This document shows positions 51,063 to 57,784 of a stretch of DNA of 64,000 nucleotides, in pieces; positions within the stretch are counted from its first letter, which is position 1, and each line of letters opens with the position of its first letter. The notes below the pieces were generated by a model, which worked only from the letters and a program-made list of their open reading frames with translations, searched no databases and was not told the DNA's origin. Both the position numbers and the translations under genes were made by a program. Source of the DNA: an uncultured Fibrobacter sp. (GTDB taxonomy: Bacteria > Fibrobacterota > Fibrobacteria > Fibrobacterales > Fibrobacteraceae); the NCBI GenBank assembly GCA_934699585.1, contig CAKUWY010000008.1:62001-126000 (forward strand), written 5' to 3'.

Positions 51063-52363
51063 CTGAGAGAATCCCTGACGTAGCCCGAAGAATCCCGAAG
51101 TTCATCTATCACGTCGAAGGCCAGAGAACCAATCACCGCACCGTCCTTGTAGGCGGTCTCAACGCGGTACTTGCCTGCCGGGACCTTGCTCTTTTTGGAA
51201 TAACTGCGGAATCCTCGTTCACGACCGCCATTGACGACCATGCGGCCAGAAGAAATCCTGTCCGTCAGACGGTACTCTCCTGTAGAAGGGTCCTTGTAAT
51301 ACCAGCGGTACTCCAGTTCCGCCTTCAAGGCGGCAGGCGCATAGACGGCGGCCAAGAAATACACCTCCCCGTCGGGTGCCTTGTGTACCGAAGGGGCCTG
51401 CAGGCCGAGTTTCTGCAAGAATCCAGGCGCATCCACGTCGCAAGAAAAATTCTTGCGGTCAAAATTCTGGCAGGGGATCTGCTGTTTCAGCACGAGAGGA
51501 ACCGGCGGCACCCAGTTCATCAAGTAGGCTACAATCAGCAGGGAACTGATAAAGACCGGTGCAACCAAAACCGCCTTGCTCCGGTGCGAAATTTTCCAGA
51601 TCCAAACGCAAAGCCCCAAGGAAAGAAGAGTGCTGAGCAGGAACCAGAAAAAACCAATCCGATGTACAACGTGGGGAATGATAAAATTCAGGAACATGGT
51701 TCCCAACAAGCAGAAAAAGGCAAGGCTCACACCAAAGCTTTCATACTTTTTCTGCAAGAATTCATTTCCCACCAGCATGCACGCAAGGGCAATGACCAGC
51801 AAGAACGACGCCAAAGAACCGCTACTCTTGAAATAACAGACCACCAGTGCACTGAACAGGCCGCCGAACAGGAACTGGACTGCCCAGGTAAAACGGGCTT
51901 TCCATACCGGACTCCATTCCCTGTCCAAAAAACGATGATGCACCACAATGGCATTAACGGGAACTGCCGTCGATTCGTAGCCGATTTTGTCGGCAATTTG
52001 TTGAGCCTTGTTTTCGGCAGCAGATTTAAGTTTTACCGCAACTTCTTCGACCTTGGTCTGGGGTTTCCTGGAGGCAGAAGAGCCAAGAGCCGCCTGAACC
52101 CCCTGAGCTTTCGCCACAGCGGCAAGACGTTCCTTAGTCCAACCTTCCGGGTGGTCCAGCTTAGCCGACAACAAAATCACCAGAATAAAGGCACCAACAT
52201 AGTACGCCAAAAGAATCAGCAGGTCGGAACCATAGACCATGGTGCCGAGGGTAATGGAATCCCAACCGAAACCCGCCAGAAAAGCGATAGCAGGGAAAAA
52301 CTTTTCAATCCGCTGGACAATGGGGTTCGCCCTTAATTTTTCAATCCGTTCCTTCGCCTGCAT
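51059..52363 (-). CDS. Multi-span membrane protein with C-terminal DUF2914 domain
   Basis: From ATG 52363 the product is 434 residues. There are about seven to eight hydrophobic helices (for example YGSDLLILLAYYVGAFILVILL and FLLVIALACMLVG). A soluble C-terminal domain (about 365-430) follows: EYRWYYKDPSTGEYRLTDRISSGRMVVNGGRERGFRSYSKKSKVPAGKYRVETAYKDG. This is a good match to the DUF2914 pattern (beta-sandwich, W-x-W, G-W/F-R-x-x-S-x-K). A Lys/Ala-rich loop (about 85-130) lies after the second helix. The role is unknown. Its stop overlaps the start of the pseudouridine synthase gene by 4 bases, and it follows nadD by 2 bases. Confidence 0.75.
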   Translation of the reverse strand: MQAKERIEKLRANPIVQRIEKFFPAIAFLAGFGWDSITLGTMVYGSDLLILLAYYVGAFILVILLSAKLDHPEGWTKERLAAVAKAQGVQAALGSSASRKPQTKVEEVAVKLKSAAENKAQQIADKIGYESTAVPVNAIVVHHRFLDREWSPVWKARFTWAVQFLFGGLFSALVVCYFKSSGSLASFLLVIALACMLVGNEFLQKKYESFGVSLAFFCLLGTMFLNFIIPHVVHRIGFFWFLLSTLLSLGLCVWIWKISHRSKAVLVAPVFISSLLIVAYLMNWVPPVPLVLKQQIPCQNFDRKNFSCDVDAPGFLQKLGLQAPSVHKAPDGEVYFLAAVYAPAALKAELEYRWYYKDPSTGEYRLTDRISSGRMVVNGGRERGFRSYSKKSKVPAGKYRVETAYKDGAVIGSLAFDVIDELRDSSGYVRDSLR

Positions 52364-52365
52364 CT

Positions 52366-53001
52366 TTAAGCCCCATAGAGATTGTTGTCCAGAATGTAGC
52401 GGTAAATTTCGGGTAGCAAGCCTTCGGGGCAAACGCCCCTGTTCTTCAACAGGCTCCGACGGATTTCGGTACTAGAAAACCTACCCACGAAGCCCTCCTT
52501 GGGACCAAGCCAGAACATGTCGGCATAACCCTTGGCCTTGTGTTCAGCAGGATCCAGTATCGCAGAACCGGCACGGGCAAACACGATGATTTCGAATTCC
52601 CTCATCAATTGTTCGCCATTGAACTCCGTTCCGTAAAAATGCAAGGGGTCACGCCACTGGGGCATGGTCTCGTAACTATCGGCACCGGTCAGCAGGCGGA
52701 AATTGATGTCGGGAAACTTTTCCCGCAAGCCTTTCAAGAAAATGTAGGTCCCGCGGTAATCTCCCTGCTCGATTTCCAAGTCCGAAAGAATAAAGCGGGG
52801 TTCATGGCCGGTGGCCATTTCAAGCATCTTGAAACGGTGTTCCGGAGACGCATTGATAATCTTGTCCCAGCGGTCGGGGCTGGGCATAAACCAGACCTCG
52901 TCGCAGAAGCCTTTCTTTAGGCAAAGTTCCGCCACATAAACATGGTCCCTATGGACCGGGTCAAATGCCCCGCCCATGACGGCAACGGTCTTAGAAGACA
53001 T
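52366..53001 (-). CDS. nadD: Nicotinate-nucleotide adenylyltransferase
   Basis: NadD adenylates nicotinate mononucleotide in NAD synthesis. From ATG 53001 the product is 211 residues. The N terminus VAVMGGAFDPVHRDHVYVAELCLKKG contains the nucleotidyltransferase signature (GGxFDPVHxxH). WFMPSPDRWDK, FRLLTGADSYETMPQWRD and the C-terminal FSSTEIRRSLLKNRG (the ISSTxIR motif) complete the family pattern. A longer open frame to 53256 is out of phase with any homologue. The start overlaps the end of the upstream barrel gene by 11 bases. Confidence 0.92.
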   Translation of the reverse strand: MSSKTVAVMGGAFDPVHRDHVYVAELCLKKGFCDEVWFMPSPDRWDKIINASPEHRFKMLEMATGHEPRFILSDLEIEQGDYRGTYIFLKGLREKFPDINFRLLTGADSYETMPQWRDPLHFYGTEFNGEQLMREFEIIVFARAGSAILDPAEHKAKGYADMFWLGPKEGFVGRFSSTEIRRSLLKNRGVCPEGLLPEIYRYILDNNLYGA

Positions 53002-53554
53002 AAGCGGCAAACCCGAAATTGAGCTGAATGCGGCTTCCGGAAACCGATTTTCCCATAAAGGGGTCGTAATGGTCCAGCACCCAGCGGTAACTGACTTCGG
53101 CAAAAAGCATAGAAGTCGTAAAAATGTTGACAACAGAGCCGAATCCGGCCCCCCATTCATTCCAGGCGATGTCGCCCAAGTCACTGAGTTCCTTGGCCCT
53201 GGAATAAGAACCGGTAATGTAGAATAGGCTCCAAGCATGGATTCCCAGTTCCACATCGAAATTTGAATGGTCTATCTCGTACTTTTCGTCGTCAGATTCT
53301 TCTTGATAATCAAAAAATCCATACCCGACCCTCAAGAATCCAAGACCAGGGTACCAAGCGCCAATCATGGGCTCAATCTGCCGTAGGCCAAGGCCCTGGC
53401 TTGCACCCACTCCCGTTCCCGAACCAAAACCAAGAGCACCGCCCAAGAACAGAGGCGTACGGATTCCTGCCAAGGTTCCGCCATCCTGGGCAAATGCACC
53501 TGCCACAGAAAAGGCTAGGAAAAAGAGTAATGTTCGCAAAAAACGAGGTTTCAT
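52991..53554 (-). CDS. Small outer-membrane barrel protein
   Basis: The protein has 187 residues. Its signal peptide is at 1-22 (LLFFLAFSVAGAFA), then a Gly-rich start (LFLGGALGFGSGTGVGASQGLG) and alternating strands (LGFLRVGYGFFDYQ, FDVELGIHAWSLFYITGSYS). It ends in AAYVF, with C-terminal Phe. It is compatible with an eight-stranded barrel with OmpX/PorT-like size. No ligand clue. It is the gene upstream of nadD on the same strand. Confidence 0.75.
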   Translation of the reverse strand: MKPRFLRTLLFFLAFSVAGAFAQDGGTLAGIRTPLFLGGALGFGSGTGVGASQGLGLRQIEPMIGAWYPGLGFLRVGYGFFDYQEESDDEKYEIDHSNFDVELGIHAWSLFYITGSYSRAKELSDLGDIAWNEWGAGFGSVVNIFTTSMLFAEVSYRWVLDHYDPFMGKSVSGSRIQLNFGFAAYVF

Positions 53555-53572
53555 ATAGAGTCCATCTACTAT

Positions 53573-53980
53573 CTACAAAACTAAAAAAAGCGCAATGACA
53601 AGCCCAAGCAGGGCGTTCAAAAAAGCGTCCCCCTTGGACAATAAATAGGTTTTTCGGGAAAAATCGCCAGTCCGTAAAATCTGGAGCAAGGCCAAATCAG
53701 AGCCGACCAGGGTCAAGGTCAATTTTATGGCGACAAAAAACGTCACCCATATAGCGAGCCCCGAAAAGCAAGTCAGGGCAACATAGACCGACGAAAGAAC
53801 GAAGGACAGCAAAAAATTGGAACGGCGCATAGCACCTTCACTGGCACCGTTTATCCTGGCCATTTCTTTCAGCTCTCCCGCCTTTTCAGAAAGAGACTGG
53901 AAACTGGCCAAAAACTCCGAGGCGTTATAGCCCATCATCACAATGGATGCCACAAGCATTATCTTGGATGCAATATTCAC
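53573..53980 (-). CDS. Small inner-membrane protein, unknown
   Basis: This 135-residue protein has hydrophobic helices at about 5-20, 58-75, 78-95 and 115-133, so about four spans. The second half (WVTFFVAIKLTLTLVGSDLALLQILRTGDFSRKTYLLSKGDAFLNALLG) is reminiscent of DUF-type small membrane proteins, but I do not recognise it. It sits between rsgA (14 bases upstream) and the barrel gene on the same strand. Confidence 0.6.
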   Translation of the reverse strand: MNIASKIMLVASIVMMGYNASEFLASFQSLSEKAGELKEMARINGASEGAMRRSNFLLSFVLSSVYVALTCFSGLAIWVTFFVAIKLTLTLVGSDLALLQILRTGDFSRKTYLLSKGDAFLNALLGLVIALFLVL

Positions 53981-53994
53981 CTAACCCACACTCC

Positions 53995-55245
53995 CTAGTT
54001 CCTTGAATTCAAGATTCTCAAATAACTGGCATAGCGCGCCCGGGAAAGCTTTCCCGATTCTACGGCCTCCCGCACCGAGCAGCCAGGCTCCTTCAAATGC
54101 AGGCAATTGCTGTACTTGCAGGTAAAAAGGTCGCCTTCGAAAAATCCCGGAAAAATTTTAGCCAGAGTCTCGCCGTCCATATCGTCTTCGCCATTAGAAA
54201 GGCCGATACTCCGGATACCCGGCGTATCGATGACGTAGCCCCCGCCAGGAAAATCAAACAGGCTCGAAGATGTCGTGGTATGCCGGCCCTTGCCGTCCCG
54301 CTCCCGAACCTCCCCCGTTTCCAGCTCAGCACCAGGCACCAGTGCGTTCACCAGCGTAGATTTACCTACACCGCTCTGGCCGCTAAATACCGAAGACTTG
54401 CCTTGCAGCTCCTCGCGTAACTTGTCCAGACCTTCGCCGGTCCTGACGCTTACCGGAATCACCTTGTCCACGATGGTCATGAAGTCCCGGATATCGTCGG
54501 TCAAGTCCGCCTCGCCATTGGGGAGCAGGTCCATCTTGGTCAGCACCAGCACAAAAGGCAGGTTGTTTAAGTTTGCCGCCAAAAGGAATCGGTCCATAAA
54601 GCCGTAGTTGAATTCCGGCTGGGCCACGCTGGCCACAATCACCACCTGGTCAATATTTGCCGCCAGGGTGAGCTTACGCCTAAAGCTGTCGCGGGGGCCC
54701 GGGCGCTTGAGTTCGCTCTTTCGCGGAAGAACACGCACCACGCAGTACTTCTGGGAGCCTACCCCCTCGCCGGTATCTTCGTCTTCGTTCACCTGACCAA
54801 GCAACACGCGGTCCCCTACGGCAGGGAATTCGCCCAAGGCCTTCGAAGTCGTCGCGCGGTACATGGCGGTGACAGTATTAGACGAGAGACGAGAGGCGAG
54901 AGACGAGAGAGATGTTTCTTGAAGACAATTTCTCTCGTCTTTCGTCTGTAGCGAGCAATTTGCGAGCGTTCTCTCGTCTAGTCGGACTTCACAGGTACGG
55001 CGGTGGACTTCTACCACCAGGCCTTCGACGCAGTCCTTTTCGTCTATCTTTTCCAGTGGGTCCTTGATTTTCTTGATACGGGGATTCTTGAATTCGCGAC
55101 TGAAACGCTCCTTGACGGGGCGTTCATCTACCACGCCCGACTCCATCTCCCGCATCACGTCAATACGGCGGCTGCGGTGGTCCCGACGAGTTGGCCTTAC
55201 ACGCCGAAGCGGCTCCGGTTCGTCATCGAATTCGTTATTTAGCAT
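53995..55245 (-). CDS. rsgA: Ribosome small-subunit GTPase RsgA with repeat insertion
   Basis: RsgA is a circularly permuted GTPase that promotes 30S maturation. The 416-residue protein has an OB-fold region (GLVVEVHRRTCEVRLD, about 75-90, then YRATTSKALGEFPAVGDRVLL from 129). The GTPase domain contains VLTKMDLLPNGE (G4), GQSGVGKSTLVNAL (G1) and DTPGIRSIG (G3). The C-terminal zinc site is FTCKYSNCLHLKEPGC. Residues about 90-126, in the OB domain, are an insertion relative to the family. It is encoded by an inverted heptamer repeat. The N terminus (about 1-70) is a basic extension. The start overlaps the upstream 91-residue gene by 11 bases. Confidence 0.92.
   Translation of the reverse strand: MLNNEFDDEPEPLRRVRPTRRDHRSRRIDVMREMESGVVDERPVKERFSREFKNPRIKKIKDPLEKIDEKDCVEGLVVEVHRRTCEVRLDERTLANCSLQTKDERNCLQETSLSSLASRLSSNTVTAMYRATTSKALGEFPAVGDRVLLGQVNEDEDTGEGVGSQKYCVVRVLPRKSELKRPGPRDSFRRKLTLAANIDQVVIVASVAQPEFNYGFMDRFLLAANLNNLPFVLVLTKMDLLPNGEADLTDDIRDFMTIVDKVIPVSVRTGEGLDKLREELQGKSSVFSGQSGVGKSTLVNALVPGAELETGEVRERDGKGRHTTTSSSLFDFPGGGYVIDTPGIRSIGLSNGEDDMDGETLAKIFPGFFEGDLFTCKYSNCLHLKEPGCSVREAVESGKLSRARYASYLRILNSRN
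54868..54985. repeat. Inverted heptamer repeat inside rsgA
   Basis: Four contiguous 7-bp units (ACGAGAG, ACGAGAG, GCGAGAG, ACGAGAG) occupy 54882-54909. The complementary units CTCTCGT and CTTTCGT follow at 54932-54945 and CTCTCGT again near 54971. The piece can therefore fold into a long hairpin. It is about 111-118 bp, keeps the reading frame open, and encodes the extra residues 90-126 of RsgA. Confidence 0.82.
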
Positions 55246-55510
55246 CTTTCTTGGAATTTAGAAAAGCGGGGAGCGTTTCTTCCAGTTCCTCTTCGGTTAC
55301 AGGCCGATTCTGCCGGATGGACTCCATCAAAAAATGAATCGCCTTGAGCCGTCCGTTGCACTTTTCGATGCAGTTGTCGTAAAAGCCCTTGGTCTTGTAG
55401 TCTCCTTCTACCACCCGCTCCGAGGCATAGAGAAAATGCTCCACGCAGATGGAAAGCTGGTCGGCTTCCGCCCGAAGGTCTTCAAGGTTACTCTTGGTAA
55501 AAAACGGCAT
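55235..55510 (-). CDS. Small unknown protein upstream of rsgA
   Basis: This 91-residue helical protein (NLEDLRAEADQLSICVEHFLYASERVV, then ALHFLMESIRQNRPVTEEELEETLPAFL) has no signal or domain I recognise. It has a Cys in CIEKCNGRL. It overlaps rsgA by 11 bases, suggesting coupling. A repeat array starts 18 bases upstream of its start. Confidence 0.62.
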   Translation of the reverse strand: MPFFTKSNLEDLRAEADQLSICVEHFLYASERVVEGDYKTKGFYDNCIEKCNGRLKAIHFLMESIRQNRPVTEEELEETLPAFLNSKKDAK

Positions 55511-55528
55511 AGGGTAAAGATAGTAAAT

Positions 55529-55698
55529 AGGGACTAGGATCTAGGGGCTAGGGGTTAGGGGTTTGAGGTCGCTTCGCTTTGAGGTATGAGGTCGGGCCTG
55601 CGGCCCTTTGAGGTATGAGATGCGAGTGGCTAATGCCTCGCAATCCGCACCCCACACCTCACAACTCATAACTCACTACTCACCACTCACAACTCATA
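55529..55698. repeat. Composite repeat locus: three heptamer arrays with embedded hairpins
   Basis: Five units of type AGGGGTT occupy 55529-55563. GGTC-[GCTTCGC]-TTTGAGGTATGAG (55567-55590) then GGTC-[GGGCC-TGC-GGCCC]-TTTGAGGTATGAG (55590-55619) follow directly. A TGCGAG...CTCGCA inverted repeat is at 55621-55642, and five units of type ACTCATA/ACTCACC occupy 55664-55698, ending 14 bases before the UbiA ATG. No gene lies in this 202-bp gap. Confidence 0.85.
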
Positions 55699-55712
55699 AC
55701 TATATTTACGCC

Positions 55713-56672
55713 ATGCTCTTCGCCCTTTTCAAAATGGTTCGGCCGGTGAACGTCGTCATCGCCATGGTGACGCTAGCCATCGGTTACTACCTGCTTGGAG
55801 TCCTGCCCCTACAGGAAATAGGCACATTTGTCGAAATTGCCCCCTGCGAACCCGTCGATATTTCTGAAGCCGTTTATGTAGAGAACATCAGTTGGTTGAC
55901 CTTGATTCTACAAGCCCTAGGCTTTGCCTTCGCCATCGGATTTGCCAACATCCAGAACGACATCTGGGACCTGGAGACCGACAAGCTGAACCGTCCGGAG
56001 CGTCCCCTTGTAAACGGAAAAATTTCAGTCTCCGCCGCCCAAAAGGTATGGATCATTCTTCTTGTTCTCTCCCTTCTTTGTGGCCTTGCCGACAGTCTTA
56101 TTACAAAGACGGGATTCACATCCGCCATTTTCTTTGTGCTACTCGACATTCTGCTTGTCGCCTACAACAAAAAGCTCAAGCACATCCCGCTGCTCAAGAA
56201 CATGACTGTCGCCCTCCTGTGCGCGACTCCCTTAATCCTGTGCCTTTTCTACCCAACCGGAATCCCGGAAACCGAAGACCCGATGTGGACCCCTGCCGAC
56301 AAAATCGGATTCCTGTACCCGGCCATGATGTTTGCTTTCTTACTCACAACTGCCCGGGAAATCTACAAGGATCTAGAAGACGAAATCGGAGATCTCAAGG
56401 CGGGCATCATGACGTTCCCACTGATCGCAGGAGCCCCTGTAGCAAGGCGACTCGCAGGCTTCATCTGTATCTTCTGCTGGGCCCTGCTTCCGCTTCCTGT
56501 AGTGCAGGGGTACTACCCCAACCTATTCCTAATTATTACGGCAGCCGTTCTTACACCGACATTTGCCGCCATTCTTGTTTTCGCCTACAAGAAGAATTAC
56601 CGGCGGGCTCAAAAACTTGTAAAGGTCGCCATGTTCGCAGGCCTGGTAGCCCTACTTGTCTGCAGTTTCTAG
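55713..56672 (+). CDS. UbiA-family prenyltransferase
   Basis: From ATG 55713 the product is 319 residues. It is an integral membrane enzyme with about eight to nine helices. The two Asp-rich motifs are NIQNDIWDLETDKLNRPERP (NDxxDxxxD, with RPERP) and YKDLEDEIGDLKAGIMTFP. These bind Mg-prenyl diphosphate in the UbiA superfamily (quinone, haem O or archaeal-type lipid synthesis). The NxxNDIxDxxxD plus RP-x-RPL pattern is closest to the MenA/GGGP-synthase-like branch; the acceptor is unknown. The start follows a pyrimidine-rich heptamer array with no Shine-Dalgarno. An upstream in-frame ATG (55608) would translate the repeat and is rejected. Confidence 0.85.
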   Translation: MLFALFKMVRPVNVVIAMVTLAIGYYLLGVLPLQEIGTFVEIAPCEPVDISEAVYVENISWLTLILQALGFAFAIGFANIQNDIWDLETDKLNRPERPLVNGKISVSAAQKVWIILLVLSLLCGLADSLITKTGFTSAIFFVLLDILLVAYNKKLKHIPLLKNMTVALLCATPLILCLFYPTGIPETEDPMWTPADKIGFLYPAMMFAFLLTTAREIYKDLEDEIGDLKAGIMTFPLIAGAPVARRLAGFICIFCWALLPLPVVQGYYPNLFLIITAAVLTPTFAAILVFAYKKNYRRAQKLVKVAMFAGLVALLVCSF

Positions 56673-56690
56673 GTTATGACAAACCGTTTA

Positions 56691-57695
56691 TCAATAACGG
56701 ACGACCACAAAGTTCAGGCCCGCTGTCCAGGACTTGGACGTTGCAGCTCCTCCGTTAAAGAATAACCCGTCCATAGATGCGTTGGTAGATAGCCCCACAC
56801 TCCATTGCGGAGCAATCCTCCACAACTTGCCAAATTCAACAGACATGACCATACCTGTTTCGGCAATTTCAAAATCTTCCTCATAGCTGTCATAGTAATC
56901 GTATTCCGTGTCAGTTCCGGCCGCTTCAAATACGATTCCCACACCTGCACCTACAAAGACCCCGTGCATGACGCTGTTGGTATCTGTAGAAAGGAAAAAG
57001 TTCGTTCCCGCACCCAGTGCAAAACGGAGGGCGTCCATCTCGTAATCAGCACGGATAATCTGACGACCGTTGCTGTAACGCCTCACCTTGAAATCCCCCG
57101 AAGATACGGCAGAAAGGGACGCATTGAAAAAGAGGGCCAACCTGTTGGACACAAGGGTTCCGAGCTTCATCGAAATATCCGGACCATATCCGGAATATTC
57201 CTTGCGGATAGAATTTCCCTTGTCGCCGATAATCCAGACACCGTCTTGATTAGGGTCCTTGGTCCGAACGTATTCCTTGAAGGACAAGTCGGCATAGCGA
57301 AGTCCCAGTCCAAAAGTCAAGAAAAAACTGTTCCTTTCGCGAGCTTCCTTTGCATCGGTCTTTTGGGCTTGTGCCGCCAAAAGTGATCCTATAGAAACCT
57401 GCACTTGTGGACGAGCCTGAGCCGTATCCACAGGCGCTGCTTCTTCCTTTGCAACAGGAGTTACCTCAACCTTGGCCGTGTCGGGAACGGCAACGGCAGT
57501 GTCCTGCAAAACAGTATCCTGAACAGAGGCTGTTTGAGCCACAAGGGCAGAGGAATCGGCCACAGGGGCATTCTCTGCCGCAATGGGTTCGGAGTCCACC
57601 CTAACAAACAGGGTGTCAGAGGCAGGATTATTTCCTTCATCGGCTGCCAGGGCAGCCACCGCAAAAGCAAGGGGAGCAAAGTAAGCTAATCTCAT
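56691..57695 (-). CDS. Outer-membrane barrel protein with low-complexity linker
   Basis: The protein has 334 residues. It has a signal peptide at 1-18 (FAVAALAADEG), then residues about 25-100 are a Val/Ala/Asp/Pro/Thr-rich linker. From about 118 comes a beta-strand pattern (FFLTFGLGLRYADLSFKEYV, LALFFNASLSAVSS, HGVFVGAGVGIVFEAAG), ending in LNFVVVRY. The signal-linker-barrel order resembles the large protein at 8157-11690 without its beta-helix. It is divergent from guaA. Role unknown. Confidence 0.72.
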   Translation of the reverse strand: MRLAYFAPLAFAVAALAADEGNNPASDTLFVRVDSEPIAAENAPVADSSALVAQTASVQDTVLQDTAVAVPDTAKVEVTPVAKEEAAPVDTAQARPQVQVSIGSLLAAQAQKTDAKEARERNSFFLTFGLGLRYADLSFKEYVRTKDPNQDGVWIIGDKGNSIRKEYSGYGPDISMKLGTLVSNRLALFFNASLSAVSSGDFKVRRYSNGRQIIRADYEMDALRFALGAGTNFFLSTDTNSVMHGVFVGAGVGIVFEAAGTDTEYDYYDSYEEDFEIAETGMVMSVEFGKLWRIAPQWSVGLSTNASMDGLFFNGGAATSKSWTAGLNFVVVRY

Positions 57696-57708
57696 AATGA
57701 CCTAAATA

Positions 57709-57714
57709 TATAAT
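57709..57714 (+). promoter_or_regulatory. Candidate -10 box for guaA
   Basis: A perfect TATAAT lies 71 bases upstream of the guaA ATG in the 89-bp divergent gap. No good -35 is seen at 16-18 bp. The reverse strand carries TATATT at 57705-57710, so this may be a shared divergent promoter region. Confidence 0.35.
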
Positions 57715-57740
57715 TTCTAAATTTCAGTTGAAAAGAACGG

Positions 57741-57782
57741 ACCTACAGGCCTACAACCTAAAACCTGTAACCAAAAACCTAT
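57741..57782. repeat. Heptamer array abutting the guaA start codon
   Basis: At 57755-57782 four 7-bp units begin AACC (AACCTAA, AACCTGT, AACCAAA, AACCTAT). One further unit, GGCCTAC, precedes them, and the array ends two bases before the guaA ATG at 57785. No Shine-Dalgarno is present. Confidence 0.8.
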
Positions 57783-57784
57783 TT

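Noticed and set aside
53001..53256. Upstream extension of nadD to 53256
   Set aside because: The extra residues come from the barrel gene in another frame; nadD homology begins at 53001.
55529..55698. CRISPR array
   Set aside because: Units are 7 bp and contiguous, with no 20-40 bp repeats separated by unique spacers and no cas genes.
55608..55712. Upstream start of the UbiA gene at 55608
   Set aside because: The added 35 residues are translated from the heptamer array and are not protein-like; the family N terminus begins at 55713.
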